Assembly: GCA_021904315.1 (NCBI GenBank)
Contig: CM038908.1
Location: 13,784,501-13,848,500, forward strand
DNA: 64,000 bases
Source of the DNA: Sphagnum magellanicum
Taxonomy: Eukaryota; Streptophyta; Sphagnopsida; Sphagnales; Sphagnaceae
Reading direction: 5' to 3'
In this document: one piece after another, positions 35,390 through 47,165 of the stretch
Numbering within the stretch: the first letter of the stretch is position 1
Layout of the letters: each line of letters starts with the position of its first letter
The notes under the pieces: model-generated
Told to the model about the DNA's origin: nothing
Database searches by the model: none
The model's input: only the letters and a program-made list of their open reading frames with translations
Translations under genes and position numbers: made by a program

Positions 35390-36750
35390 TAATACGTACT
35401 TGTACGCATCGCTATACCTACCCTGGTATATTCACTTATACATACTTGCACGCATTTGATGGGTTTTTTAATAAAAAATTCCCACCCCCATCAGGTAAGT
35501 GGGTATATACCCGGGATGATAACCAGCAGGTATCTGTAGCTGATTCTAATACCCACACAACACTGGTAAAATTGTGCTGTGTGTGTGGTAACCTCCAAAT
35601 ACACACACACACAAGAATTTAAAATTTAAAAAAAATAATAAATAGATAAAAACCCCAACCATGTTTTTATGGTCTGGGGCAGCATATTGTGTCATTTTGT
35701 TGCCTACATTATATGACATAATCTCCCGGTGATGATATACACTCATAATAATGAGCAAAATCTCTGTTAAACATGAATTTTTTTAATAAAAAACTTGTTG
35801 AATCTCCCACCATGGCAAACCCTAATGTCATGGAATGGTCTTGCACTTGCCCATTATGTTGGGTAATGCATCAGGTGAGCCCAATATTTGCGCTTTACAT
35901 GACATAATGGGCAGGGGCTTGACCATAATGCCATAGTATGTAGTTATTTTCACACATTCTATACCCTATCTGAATGTACACAAATATAACCAATTTTTAC
36001 CTTTCTTACATTTATTCAAAGATGCTACATGAGTGGTGGGGACTAACCACTTCACCTTCTTGAGTAAGCCTTGGTGTGGGGTGGCTATTGTACTGGCTAT
36101 TTCAAATATGGGAAATGCCAAATTTGGACTTGTAGACCCTTATTTAGTCTAATTGATAGTCATATTGATAATGTTTGTGAGCAACCCCAAAAAAAGGAAA
36201 AAGCTTTGGAGTTTTCACCATGGTAACTGTCTAGTGCTGGCTCACCTAAACTGCTGCCACATACCCCCCCCTCTCTTCAATTTGGGCCGTGGTAAACCAA
36301 CGCCTACCCTTAATACTTTCATCCAAAATTTATTGAACAGGCCAACACCAGTACAGATTCCATCTCCTTCACCTTCTAGGGTTTCGTTGTGGCTGTGTGG
36401 GATGATAAATTTGGACCCAGAGACCTTGATTTATTCAACTTTAGGATGGGATATTTAATGTATAAAAAAGTAACCCCAACAAAATTTGGGGGCTTTTTTC
36501 AACCATGTGTACGAGTTTATGTGCTGGTTCACCCAACCATGGTTACAGTTTGAAGATGCCATTTGAAGGAGTTGAGTCAGCACCCACACTTGGTACCATC
36601 ACATGGCTATAATAGAGTAATGGCTGTATCTAGTATTTAGCCTAAAAATTGTTAAATTTGAACTAGGAGATCCCCATAATTTATTAGGATTGATATTTAT
36701 AGTGTTTTACAAAGAAACAAAACAGAATTTGTGGTTTTTAATTGTGGTAA
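35390..36750. other. intergenic repeats upstream of the XRCC4-like gene
   Basis: No gene. Contains an imperfect inverted repeat with arms of about 30 bp (35830-35859 with 35902-35934) and a diverged tandem array (36117-36710). Confidence 0.5.
36117..36710. repeat. diverged tandem repeat, period about 250-290 bp
   Basis: Three positions (about 36117, 36404 and 36655) begin AAATTTGGAC or AAATTTGAAC, followed by an ACC or CCC run and ATTTATT, and then in the first two copies by GTAACCCC or GCAACCCC and a CCATG(G)-containing segment. Copies are strongly diverged. Confidence 0.45.
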
Positions 36751-37019
36751 GAGCATCTCCACAAACGCTCAATATGTGACCCTGCACTGGAAATACTAGC
36801 TTTTAGAGCCCTGGAGGATCCCTGGAAGAGGATAATAAACACACTCAAATCGTGTTTATTGATTTCTCCCTGTTTCTGATTGGCTAGATAGTTTGATTGG
36901 TCCAAGTGGTTGCTATTAGTAGTCTCCCACCTACTGGGTTGGAAAAAAGTTAATAACTAAAACTTGGCTGTGAGAAATATTTTAGCTGGGTCACATACTG
37001 AACATTGGTGGAGATGCTC
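36751..37019. mobile_element. PIF/Harbinger (Tourist-like) MITE
   Basis: A 269-bp element with about 35-bp terminal inverted repeats beginning GAGCATCTCCAC (left) and, read on the other strand, GAGCATCTCCACCAATG (right); both continue to TATGTGACCC. It is flanked on both sides by the trinucleotide TAA (36748-36750 and 37020-37022), the PIF/Harbinger target duplication. No coding capacity. Confidence 0.85.
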
Positions 37020-37326
37020 TAAGAGAGGCGTTGCTGGCTCACTCAATCACAATATCATGAAGTGCAATTGTGGCTGAGTTTCATTAATATAAGGTGCAAT
37101 TCAAGATGAATTTTACTATGTGCATTTTCAAGATGAATTCTTCGAGGTGTACTTGCAGATGCAAGATTGTGAAGATTATATGATTATTACTAGAAGCTTG
37201 GGAGTAGGTAATGCATGATTGGGGTTTGGTGGTAGGGTTTCAATGCTTTAGTTGAAACCTCGTTCAGTTTTTTTATTATATTCAGAGGTCAAATTACAGT
37301 GTGCAATTTTACCTCCTCCAAGAGAT

Positions 37327-37383
37327 GGGTGTTTTGAAAAGCAAAATGCTGGATGAGCAGGCATTTTGCTTATCCAAACACCC
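37327..37383. repeat. palindromic repeat, family copy 2
   Basis: Arms GGGTGTTTTGAAAAGCAAAA and its near complement TTTTGCTTATCCAAACACCC around an 11-nt loop. Read on the other strand it aligns with copy 1 near 1006-1085, including flanking CTCATGAT and AAAAGAGG segments. Confidence 0.55.
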
Positions 37384-37466
37384 ACCCCTCTTTTCTCCCC
37401 AGGGTAACCACTAAGTATCATGAGCAAAAAATAACAATAATAACTGGAAAAGGTTTTTACCCAGAG

Positions 37467-37833
37467 TGAACCAGCACCCACCAGTGCACCATGAAGGATG
37501 AACGATAAGTAATCATGAAACAGTTTTCTGTTGGGTTCCAGTTCACTAGCTAACCATGGTGATTAGCTCAGTTGCTTTTTTTTATCATCTACCTACAAAC
37601 AACCCACAAGTGAGTTGTTAGTAGGTAGGTAGTAAGACCAGCCCTTACCTATGTATAAACCATCTGTTCGCCCAATAGTTACTTATCGTCCTACCTATCT
37701 ACCTATATATGAGACCTATTTCTTACAAAATTGGTTACCAAGGTGAAATCAAATGTTAACTCAGTTGAGGTTCATTCACAACTGAGTAATAACGGGCGTC
37801 CAGTCCATGGTGATCTGGTGGGTGCTGGTTCAC
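37467..37833. mobile_element. MITE-like inverted-repeat element
   Basis: Left arm GTGAACCAGCACCCACCAGT and right arm CTGGTGGGTGCTGGTTCAC are near-perfect complements about 340 bp apart, each next to a CCATG motif. The interior is non-coding and contains CTACCTAC/GTAGGTAG tracts. Target duplication not resolved. Confidence 0.55.
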
Positions 37834-38682
37834 TGTGGCACTCGAAAATGGCCTTTATGAGGATTCAGTCCACCTCACATGGGCCCTTATTCCTGTAAAG
37901 CTGGCTGCCTTTGGTCTTTACCCTACCACATGTCACAACGTAATATGGATTGTGAATAACTAGATAAACAATGTAATAAAGATATCCATAAAGTTACCCT
38001 CGGTCCCCTCTTTCAGTGATAACCACAAGTCAAGGAAATTTTTAATCTCAGCATGAAATGCTGAAACATTTAATGCACAAGGTTCGAGAGTAACTATAGT
38101 AATTGTACAAGTAGGAGCAGTGGAGGCGCTAAGGAAAAAGGCAAGCGGGGATGAAACCCAGTTTACCACCAAAATTGGTGGGAAAACCAGTTTGGGTCCT
38201 AGTTATTTCGTTTTGTAAAATTTTATTCCCAGTGGCACATTCGATGCCCTGTTATGTTGAAACTGGCCGTTCTCCACCCCTAATCACCTGACTTTACGGA
38301 TAGCTTTAATATATCAATGTTTATGAACAAGGTCACTGGATTTTAACTTAGACAAGGTAACATTTGGCAATTCATTGGTATGAATCATAAAATCAAATTC
38401 ATCCTTATCAGTAACTCACGTGATTCCAACCTTAGGGGCATGGGAATAAGAAAGGACAAGTCCAAAGGGCCTTAGTCTGTCCTTATAACCATAAAACTAC
38501 CCTGAGAGGGACTCAAACATCATGAGATTGTCTCCTCTCTCACCATATCACCAAGTTCTGACTGTTGTGTGTAGGATAAAGCCCTAGGGTAGGGGCGTTG
38601 CCAAAATAAGGGGCCTATCATGAGGTGAGTGTAACTTTGCATTTTGAGAATGTCCTTCTAATAACAACAGTTGGCATTGTAA

Positions 38683-38896
38683 AGGTGCATTCACACTTGC
38701 TGTTAGGGACTCTAGTGTTGAGTCCCCTAACACCATACTAGGTCATTTAGGACTTACACCTACTCACAATGAACCTTTTATGTTAAGCTAACATTCACTT
38801 AACATGAAGCTATTGACCATTTAATATTGGGTGCCACCTAAGATGCCACCTAGATCTTTATTTAACATTGATTTAACATCAAGTGTGAATGCATCT
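38683..38896. mobile_element. 214-bp MITE-like element
   Basis: Terminal inverted repeats AGGTGCATTCACACTTG and, on the other strand, AGATGCATTCACACTTG (16 of 17 identical). Interior non-coding. The superfamily cannot be assigned because no clear target duplication is visible. Confidence 0.6.
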
Positions 38897-41800
38897 AAAT
38901 AATATTAGTTACGGCCTATGGGTAGAAAGATGGATAAATATGAGAAATAAATCATTATTCTTATGGGCTTACACTTGAAAATCTTTTGACTAGGGATTTA
39001 CTTGGGTGATTGTTTAACTAATTTGGGTTAGGTTTAAATAAAAGATAATTATTTAGTGACTCATTTATAGAAAGAATGATAGTTTTGGAATGTTAGTGTG
39101 TGACACGATGTTACTAATGTTACTAGCTTGAAGTCTGGGAATCATGATGTTTGGAAGATGTAGATGAACGAGGTTGATAATTCATCTATTTTAAATTATT
39201 TTAAGGGTTGTGCTTGAAATTTTTAATTTATTTTATGTTTCATCATTTCATGTTGTTAATTTATTATTAATTAAGCCTTGAATTAAACTTTTTGCTTAAT
39301 GAACTCACGTTGTAATAAACTTTATATGTCATTTTGATTATGGAAGAATTCACGAGGACACATTTGTGTGTTTTTCTTTTTTAACAATCCTAATATGGCA
39401 AGGTGTTTAGGTACAAATGATGAGCTCCCCAATAGATGTAGCCCATATATAAAGATCAAATTTTAAGCATGTAGGTGATCATAGCCCAAAACAAGTAAGT
39501 TTCATTTATTATGTTGCGACAATGTTATGTTTTGACAAATTTTCACATTATAATGACAATTGTTTTTGAAAATTGCTGTTTTTAAAATGTAAATTTGAAA
39601 AACATATTAAAATTTTGAAAACAATCTCAAAACTTTCAAATGGCAACATTGAAAAAAAACAAAACAAAAAACCCTGATTTTGGGTGTTTTGTATTGTGTA
39701 TGGACATTGTGTGAGAATTTACTTTGAGTAACCTACCTATCTATTAATAGGAATTTAATAGGATATCACATTTCATAGGTTCCAACCTTTCCTAGGGTAC
39801 ATCCCCACTAATGGGAATCATAGAATGACATTGTCTTTCATTCAATAAACAAACCAAAGAGGTTTTTTTTTGTGATACCTCAAGTAACGAACTATAAAGG
39901 GGTGAAATTGCAACCCCTTGTCATTATCGTTCTCTAGGAGGCATTACAAGAAATCACAATTCATTTAACTACAAAACTAAACCAAGAATTAATCATTTTG
40001 ACATTTGGCCAATTTGACCACTTAGTCATATTAAACACCTTGATTTGAACACATCCAACTTGACTAATGGTTTTTTTAATTGACAATAAAATAGTTTTTT
40101 TAACTAGTCAAATTGGACAAAAATTTGGGCAACCAAAAGAATTAATTAAAAAAAAGCTCAATTTGTAATATAAAAATATAAATAATAAATACTACTTACC
40201 CACCCACCCATGACCTACCTACCCACCATGGCCTTCTACCTACTTATCCACAACCAACCTAGGTACTATACATTTACACACATGTACAACATATATATAC
40301 AAATATACATATTCCACATAATATATGTTAGTAAAGGAGGATTGAACTTTGGTCTCATGGGTTCCACACCAATGTCTTGGCCATCAAACCATCCCATCAC
40401 TTTATAAAACAATATGATACCAAATGGATTTAACATGTATCCATGAATTTTTTTGTCGATGTGTATAATAACATTTGAACTTCATTTTTTTTCATAAGTA
40501 TGTCAATAGGTACTTAACTAAGTAGATAGGTAGGTACAATCATGTATTTAGTTAATTTTGGACTTTTCAAAAGTCCAAAATTAACAAATGACCATTTGGA
40601 AATTAAAAATTTGGAAATAAATTTTGATTTGGGGACCACCATATGATGCAACAATAGATATTATTAATGTTTTGCTTCACTAAATGATCCAACAAATAGA
40701 TATTTTCAATGTTTTGTTAAAAAAACTTGATTTTAACCACCAAATTTGAAAAGTCCAAAATTAATGATTTAATTTTGAATTAATTAAATACATGTTTACA
40801 CATGTTTACTTACTTATGTTTTTAAATGTTCATACCTACTTATGTAAACTATAGGTAGGTATGTAGGTAGGACATAAATAAGTAGATGGTAGGTAACTAT
40901 GTAACTAGATAGGACATATTTAAATAAGTAGGTAGGTAATTACCTTAGTAAACATAACAAGTAATTAACTAGCCAAATTAATATGGTCAACTTGACTAGG
41001 CCATGAGCATCTTGATGGACCGTTTAAAAAAAATTTCCTTCTTGATTAGATGTACATACAACTTAACATTTGGTCAAAATGGTCATTTTAGTTAAAAACA
41101 CTAACAAAAATAACCATGTGTTTTTCATGACCCTTGCCTTTAATCAAAGTGAACATCCTTTTGATTAATGTGGACACTTTAATCAAGTTGAACCTTTTGA
41201 AAAATCATGATTTTTGGTAATGAATTAAAAACAAAAGAACAAGGTCAACATCTTATTATTCAAAAAAAACTCCCATCACTAACTTATTTTATTACAACTA
41301 TTCAAATAATAATTAAGAAATCAAGCAAAGAGTAAAAAAAAAGATAGGGTTTATTGTCCAAAAATGAACCTACCATCCCGTCTATAAGTTACTCCAAAAG
41401 TGTTAAAAGAAAAAAATATAGAAAAATAACATGGGAAATGAACATAACTAGAAAATAATTATTCTCCAATGCTTTATAATACCTTCAAAACCCTTAAACA
41501 TTACCTTGGTGGGTTTGAAGGCCTCCCAAAGCTATTATCCCACCTTAATAATGCCATGCAGACCTTTTGGTAATCCTATCTATCATTTACAGCACCTTGA
41601 AACGCTTCCCCAACTTTGGCTACCATCTACAACAAGTTGCACCCACTCATGGCCATGGCCTACCACTTATAGCAATCGTTTTTAATCTACAAACTATTAA
41701 TTTTAAGTGTTTCCCCCTCTTCTTACTATTACGTACAAGATGCTACCTTCCTATGGCAGCCAATAGCTTACTATTCCATAGGCTACCACTTGGTATGCCC

Positions 41801-43299
41801 TCTTGTTATCTGTTCTTCAAGAATTATAAAACTATTATGAAAAAGCGTTAGCATACTTTATATAATTTTAAACTATTTTACCTTCCACACCTCTTAATAA
41901 AATGCATGCACACCAAACACATAAAAGTTCCTCAACCATTTTCATAAAAACCAAATACAAATACAAGTACATTTTTTCATTACTTTCTTTTCCCTAGTGT
42001 TACAACACACACTTCTTTTAAAAAAAATTTCCATTCCAACAACCCAACTACCCAAAGTGTCAAATGTTTTAAAAATCCTCCAAAACCTACTCTAATCCTT
42101 CTTCTCCACAAAGCCATGCAAAGCCCACATTGACCCCATGAAAATAAGGCCCTTATTTTAATTCATTCTTAAAAATCTCCTAGATGATTGAATAGATTAC
42201 CCCCAACCATTCATTATCATGAATTATTTAATCTCACTAGCTTCACCCCTTTGGTAAGGGACAATAAGTCTACCACTATTAATTATTAGTTATTGGGAAG
42301 CTTATGGTATTAACTAGTCTAAAAATTTATACCCCTTAACATGAACTATCATTCAAAAAATGAAGTTACAAGTTGTTCATGGACTTTTGGTATTTTAACA
42401 ATTTTAAAAATAAGGCTACCCAACCCAAAAGAAAACTTGTGCAATTCACAATTTATTCAATCTACCAGTCAATTTAAGTCTATAATAAAATATGATGCGC
42501 TTGATAATCTACCATAATACCCAAATAGGTTTGGCATTTTATTCCCAAATAATTAGCCTTTCTTTCTTTTTTTTAGTTCGATAGCTAGATTTTGGATGAT
42601 GCAATTTTTGACATTTAGAATATTACTAATAAGAACACAATTTATTTCAAAAATATGTATTTGGTTTAGAGGCATAATTAAAATCTTATGTTGTGCCCAT
42701 GTTCAAATTTGGGTAAAGATAATTTTAGCACAATTTCAAGTGTAATTTATGGTCATCACACAAATTTCCTTTGCATTTTATTTTTTTGAAAATTTTGACA
42801 CTTGTAATCAATAGTCTTCCAAAAAAAATTGCATTTTTGAAAATAATATAAATTTTGTCAAAGTCCTCTAAATATTATAATAATTGAATAATTGAATGTA
42901 AAAAATCACAAGTAGAAACATTAATTTGATAATTCACATGAGAAATTATTGTGCAACCTTGACCTTGAGCTCATGACCAAGATTAGGGCAAAACAAGAAA
43001 AACAAAATGAAAAAAATTAGAGTCATAAAAAAACATTAACACATTTTCAAGTAAAAATGTGTGGGAATGCAAGAAATGTACCTTTAAAAACACCCCCAAT
43101 GATGTTTAATATGTGGCCTAGGAAAAATTAAAATAAATAAAAAAATCAAAACATGACATTTTGATTCAACATAATGATTTTAGCCCAACATTTTTCCACA
43201 AAATGTTAAGCTTGGTAAAGGCACAAGAAAGCTTAATAAATATGATTTGATTGTTATGACGAATGTAATAAATAAGATCTAACTATTGCTCCATGTTTC
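38897..43299. other. AT-rich intergenic DNA
   Basis: No gene recognised; frames are short. Contains TAGG/CTAC tracts (about 40190-40250, 40500-40535, 40850-40950) and a perfect palindrome at 40551-40585. Confidence 0.6.
40551..40585. repeat. perfect 17-bp-arm palindrome
   Basis: GTTAATTTTGGACTTTT and its exact complement are separated by a single C. A half copy (TTGAAAAGTCCAAAATTAAT) recurs near 40745-40765. Confidence 0.9.
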
Positions 43300-43475
43300 T
43301 AATTAACCAACCAAAGTGATTGGTCGAAGTGGTTTGCTATTAATAGTCTCCCACCGATTTGTAACCATGGTTTTAGTTTTATGGGTGGTGTTGAAAAAAA
43401 GTAAAGAAGTAAACTTGGATGTGAGAAATATTTTTGCTAGGTCACATATCAAACATTGTTGGAAATGCCCTACCA
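43300..43475. mobile_element. degenerate second copy of the Tourist-like MITE (3' part)
   Basis: GATTGGTCGAAGTGGTTTGC, TATTAATAGTCTCCCACC, GTGAGAAATATTTTTGCTAG and TCACATATCAAACATTG match the 36751-37019 element in order and orientation. The left terminal repeat is absent and the right one has decayed to GGAAATGCCC. Confidence 0.75.
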
Positions 43476-44561
43476 CTCCCAAAGTGGGACTCCTAAATGC
43501 ATTTTCATTTTTGGAGGTGGATGTTAGGTGTTTCAAATATTTAGATCATGGTTTGGACCAAAAGGACCAAACCTTGTCCAAATTGGGTGTTCTTTGGACC
43601 TTTGAAAAGGTCTTGAAAAATAATACAATATATTGGGCTCACATTTCTAAGACAAATATTCATTGCATAAGTAAAATGAGTATAATTTAAAAAGTCGAAA
43701 ATAAAATTATCAAAGTGATTCTAAAAACTTAAATGAAATTTGATGGGTCAAATCAAATCTAATTGAAGAATTTGATACAACATTGAAAATATATTTTTAA
43801 AGGTACATGATAGACTATTTTATTTGTTGAATTTGGATATGTTATTTAAGATGTTATGAATTGTAAACATTTAAATGTCATATTGTAGGGCCTTGGCCAA
43901 TTCAACACTAATTCAATTATTTATAAGATTTTCAATTTTTGAAAAAAAAAAAATTCAATATTTACGTTGAATTTTTTTTTAAAACCCTAGTCGCCACCCA
44001 TCAATCTTTCACGAAACCCAGCCATACTCGTCGAGTCTTTAGGAAAATATAATTTTCTACAGCAAATCGGCAACCCCTGTTCTTGTAAGAATTTTTGTTC
44101 TTCTTCACGTTCTTCAACCCATACAAACCGTGGCAAGAGCCTTTGCTTGACTTGGCATACAGTCTGGAAGCTAAACTCAAGCTTTGGGCTGCTGAATGTG
44201 AACCCCCCTTGGGACTCGTGGTGATGGAGAAAATGAACTTGTGTGAATTGTCTGCATCCTTGACATGTCAAGTTTCCAGTCCACAGGAGTGTTTTGATGA
44301 GGAGCGTGAGGGTGGTGGTGGTGGTGGTGTTGTTGGTGTTGTTGGTGGTCGGAGATGAAGTGACGTGAAAGTTTGCAGCGGCTTGGCTACCCAAAATTCT
44401 GCCGCTGCAACAGGTAATCCCGGTTCACTCCCATCCCCTTGAGCTGCTTCATTTGCTGATCCGTTGATGATAGTGAAGGCGATAAAGTGAATGATTTTTG
44501 CAAGTTTCGATGTGGTGGGGCGGTAGTAATAGTAATGTCTCGTGAGTCTTGGTAAAAACAA

Positions 44562-45986
44562 CTATTTCCTTGACCAAGAGACGGTGGTGGGTTGCTGGTG
44601 GTGGTTCAAGTGAAATGTTTGATTTGATGATGGAGATGTTTGGCCCCCATGAATGGGATGAGGAGGAGGAGGAATCTCTTTCATCCCCACGCTAGCTTGA
44701 AGTGCTACAAAGTTGTTGTTTTCTTGGGGAGGTTGCAAAGCCTGGAATCCATTGGAGTTGGAAAAGGTTTGGCCTAAAAAATCACCTGGCACCGAAAAAG
44801 AAGAGTTAGGAAAATCTGAGTATGATGCTGCTACTGCCATGGAACTACTGCCATGCTGCTGCTGTCATGGAGCTATTGCCAAGCTGCCCGTGCTGCTGTC
44901 ATGCTACTGCTGCCATGCTGCTGCTGTCATGGAGCCATTGCCAAGCTGCCCCTGCTGCTGTCATGCTACTGCTGTCATGCTGCTGCTGCCATGGAGCTGT
45001 TGGAAAAGGATAACCACCGCTCGACCCATTCATGCTCCTCATGTCGACGCTCACCCAGCAACTGAGACTTCAGAATTGGGGCGATGATGATGATGATGAT
45101 GTTGTTCACCACCAGAATTGAGGGTGATGTTTCGCATGTGAGAGGGAAGAAAGAGAGCGGGATGCAAAAAAGGAAAATAAGAAGGGGTTAAGAAGGCACC
45201 GGTGGGTTCAGCAGATGTGGGGATGACACCAACCACACAAGAAGGAGATGAAAAAGGTGAGATGCCAGAGAAAGAAACATCCCCACCACCATTTCCATGT
45301 GGGTGAGAGATCTCACTTTGTGCTGACTGTTGCTGCTGCTCATGGTTTGAACTCCAAGAATCCTGCTTTATCATCATAGCATCCATGTCCTTCATTCTCT
45401 GAACTCCTCCACCACCTTGCTGGAGAGTAGCTTGCGAACCTTGTTGATGTGACTGTTGTGACTCTCCCATCAGGCATCTCATGAGAATCTGATCAGGTGC
45501 AGGAGCAGGCAACATCAACATGATGTTGTCAAGCTCGTCAAAATTGCCATAGCCATCGCCTCCAGTAGCCTTGAATGTTCCAAACTCAGCCGCAGCAGCA
45601 GAGGGAGGAGCAGGAGGTGCTGCCCGACTATCCCACCAATCTTCTGCAGATCGCGAAGGATTGCCCCCACCACCACCTTCTTTGTCTACTGTCTCAGAAC
45701 CGCTTCCACCATTCTGATTAAAGTTGCTTTCTTTGTTGATCAAAGCACTGTTCCTAGTTAAGCCACACCCATTTTGAGCTTCATGAGCTGCTGCTTTCGC
45801 AGCTGTCTGCTGAGCTTGGGCTCCTGCTCTTCCAGTTTCGAGCAAGCATCGGGAAGAGTAAGGGAGGTTTACTGTTGCAGCCAGGAGAATGAACCCTTGG
45901 CAGTGGGGTCTGTTTCCAAATCTAACGAATGTACCGAAGAAGGGATGTCTGCATTGAAAGAGATAAATGGGCGCTCTTTGGTGCAT
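44562..45986 (-). CDS. probable gene for a Gln/His/Gly-rich low-complexity protein, exon structure unresolved
   Basis: The largest minus-strand frame here is 311 codons (45986-45051). It is rich in Gln, Gly, Ala, Ser and His, with FDELDNIMLMLPAP, a Gln run, and a His run near the end. It reaches a strong donor (GCTGGGTGAGCG) near 45054. A second frame (44840-44562) of similar composition (GDFLGQTFSNSNGFQALQPP; HHQQPTTVSWSRK then stop) could be the next exon, through an acceptor inside the minisatellite. Composition resembles activation regions of plant transcription factors, but I see no DNA-binding domain, so the function is unknown. The first Met (45986) may not be the real start, because an acceptor-like TTTCAATGCAG lies near 45950. 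The region is GC-richer than its surroundings. Confidence 0.45.
44841..44999. repeat. 62-bp minisatellite rich in GCTGCT
   Basis: About two and a half units with CATGGAGCTATTGCCAAGCTG-type segments repeat every 62 bp (CATGG at 44866 and 44928). Because 62 is not a multiple of three, the units cannot keep one reading frame, so the array is more likely intronic. Confidence 0.75.
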
Positions 45987-46099
45987 GATTATTTGAAGCT
46001 TTCATGGTTTGTTGAGATTATGTTGGGGGCTTCAGTGTGTTTGATTCTTGCACTTGCTTTAGACATGACACTGATGCAGGTTTTTGGACACTGCTCCTG

Positions 46100-47132
46100 A
46101 CAACTCCCTTCTACCCAACTTGAGATATCAGTCATATCCTTGTTGTATACTATGTTGAGACATGTTCAATTTTCAGCAACAACGACACACGACAACTGCT
46201 TAGATGTCAGCAATAGCTCTGCTACAGAAGGCAACACAAATGGGTGCAACTGCCATTAATTATATGCAACCCTATCATGAACCCTAAACCAACAAATCTG
46301 TAACAGAAAAATTGAAGTACCAATAAAAAAATCAAACAAAAAACAACCAAGAAAAATGATTGAACTTGATAATTTATAGTATTGTTGAAATGCAAAAAAA
46401 ATTATCCAATTTTTTTGTCAAAAATAAAACTAATTAAATCAAAGTTGTTGAATTGAAAATTTGAAAATTAATTAAATTTTTGACAAAGGGCTGTTGAACT
46501 ACTCAAGGTATTACGATAATTTTGGTCACTTTGATGTAATCATCATTGGGAGCTACAGAACATATTATAGGGATGAAGGTGGTGTCTCCTCCCAAATTCG
46601 GGCAATGGTGAATTGTGTGGGTCTGTGTGAGCCCATGATAAGTCCATAAACCAAAATAAATTTCAAATGCATTGCCCTTTTGTTTGGTTTACACAATTTA
46701 GCATGTTTGTGATCTGAACTTGAAAAATCATTTTAGTCCCATCCTAGATCTCGCATGCCCTTTTTCTTGCTTGGAACTAAAAAATGTATCTCAAATTTTG
46801 AAACCTGCAACTAAAATGGGATTGGGGAGTGTCTGTTACCATCGATACCACTTGACAAACATGAGTTGCCTTAGAAATGATTGAACACATGCAAAAATAA
46901 AGCCTTGCATGTTTCTAAAAGGGTTATCATTGCTTCTAGGTTAGTTTCTATAACTTTTAATGCGTTATGAATATTGAAATCAAAGAAGGTGCCTTTGTCC
47001 ATTCATATGTAGTAGAAAATTTGTCTAAAATCTTTATATTTTTATCACTGAGTGGATTGTAAATGGGGCATGGGTTAACACATTAACAATGGTTTTTATG
47101 AAGATTTGTTGACCACTAAAAGAGGGGGGGGT

Positions 47133-47165
<33 letters not shown>

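Noticed and set aside
43987..44394. Possible SBP-type zinc finger in a minus-strand frame (CQGCRQFTQ)
   Set aside because: Only one Cys pair resembles the family and the conserved basic C-terminal segment is absent.
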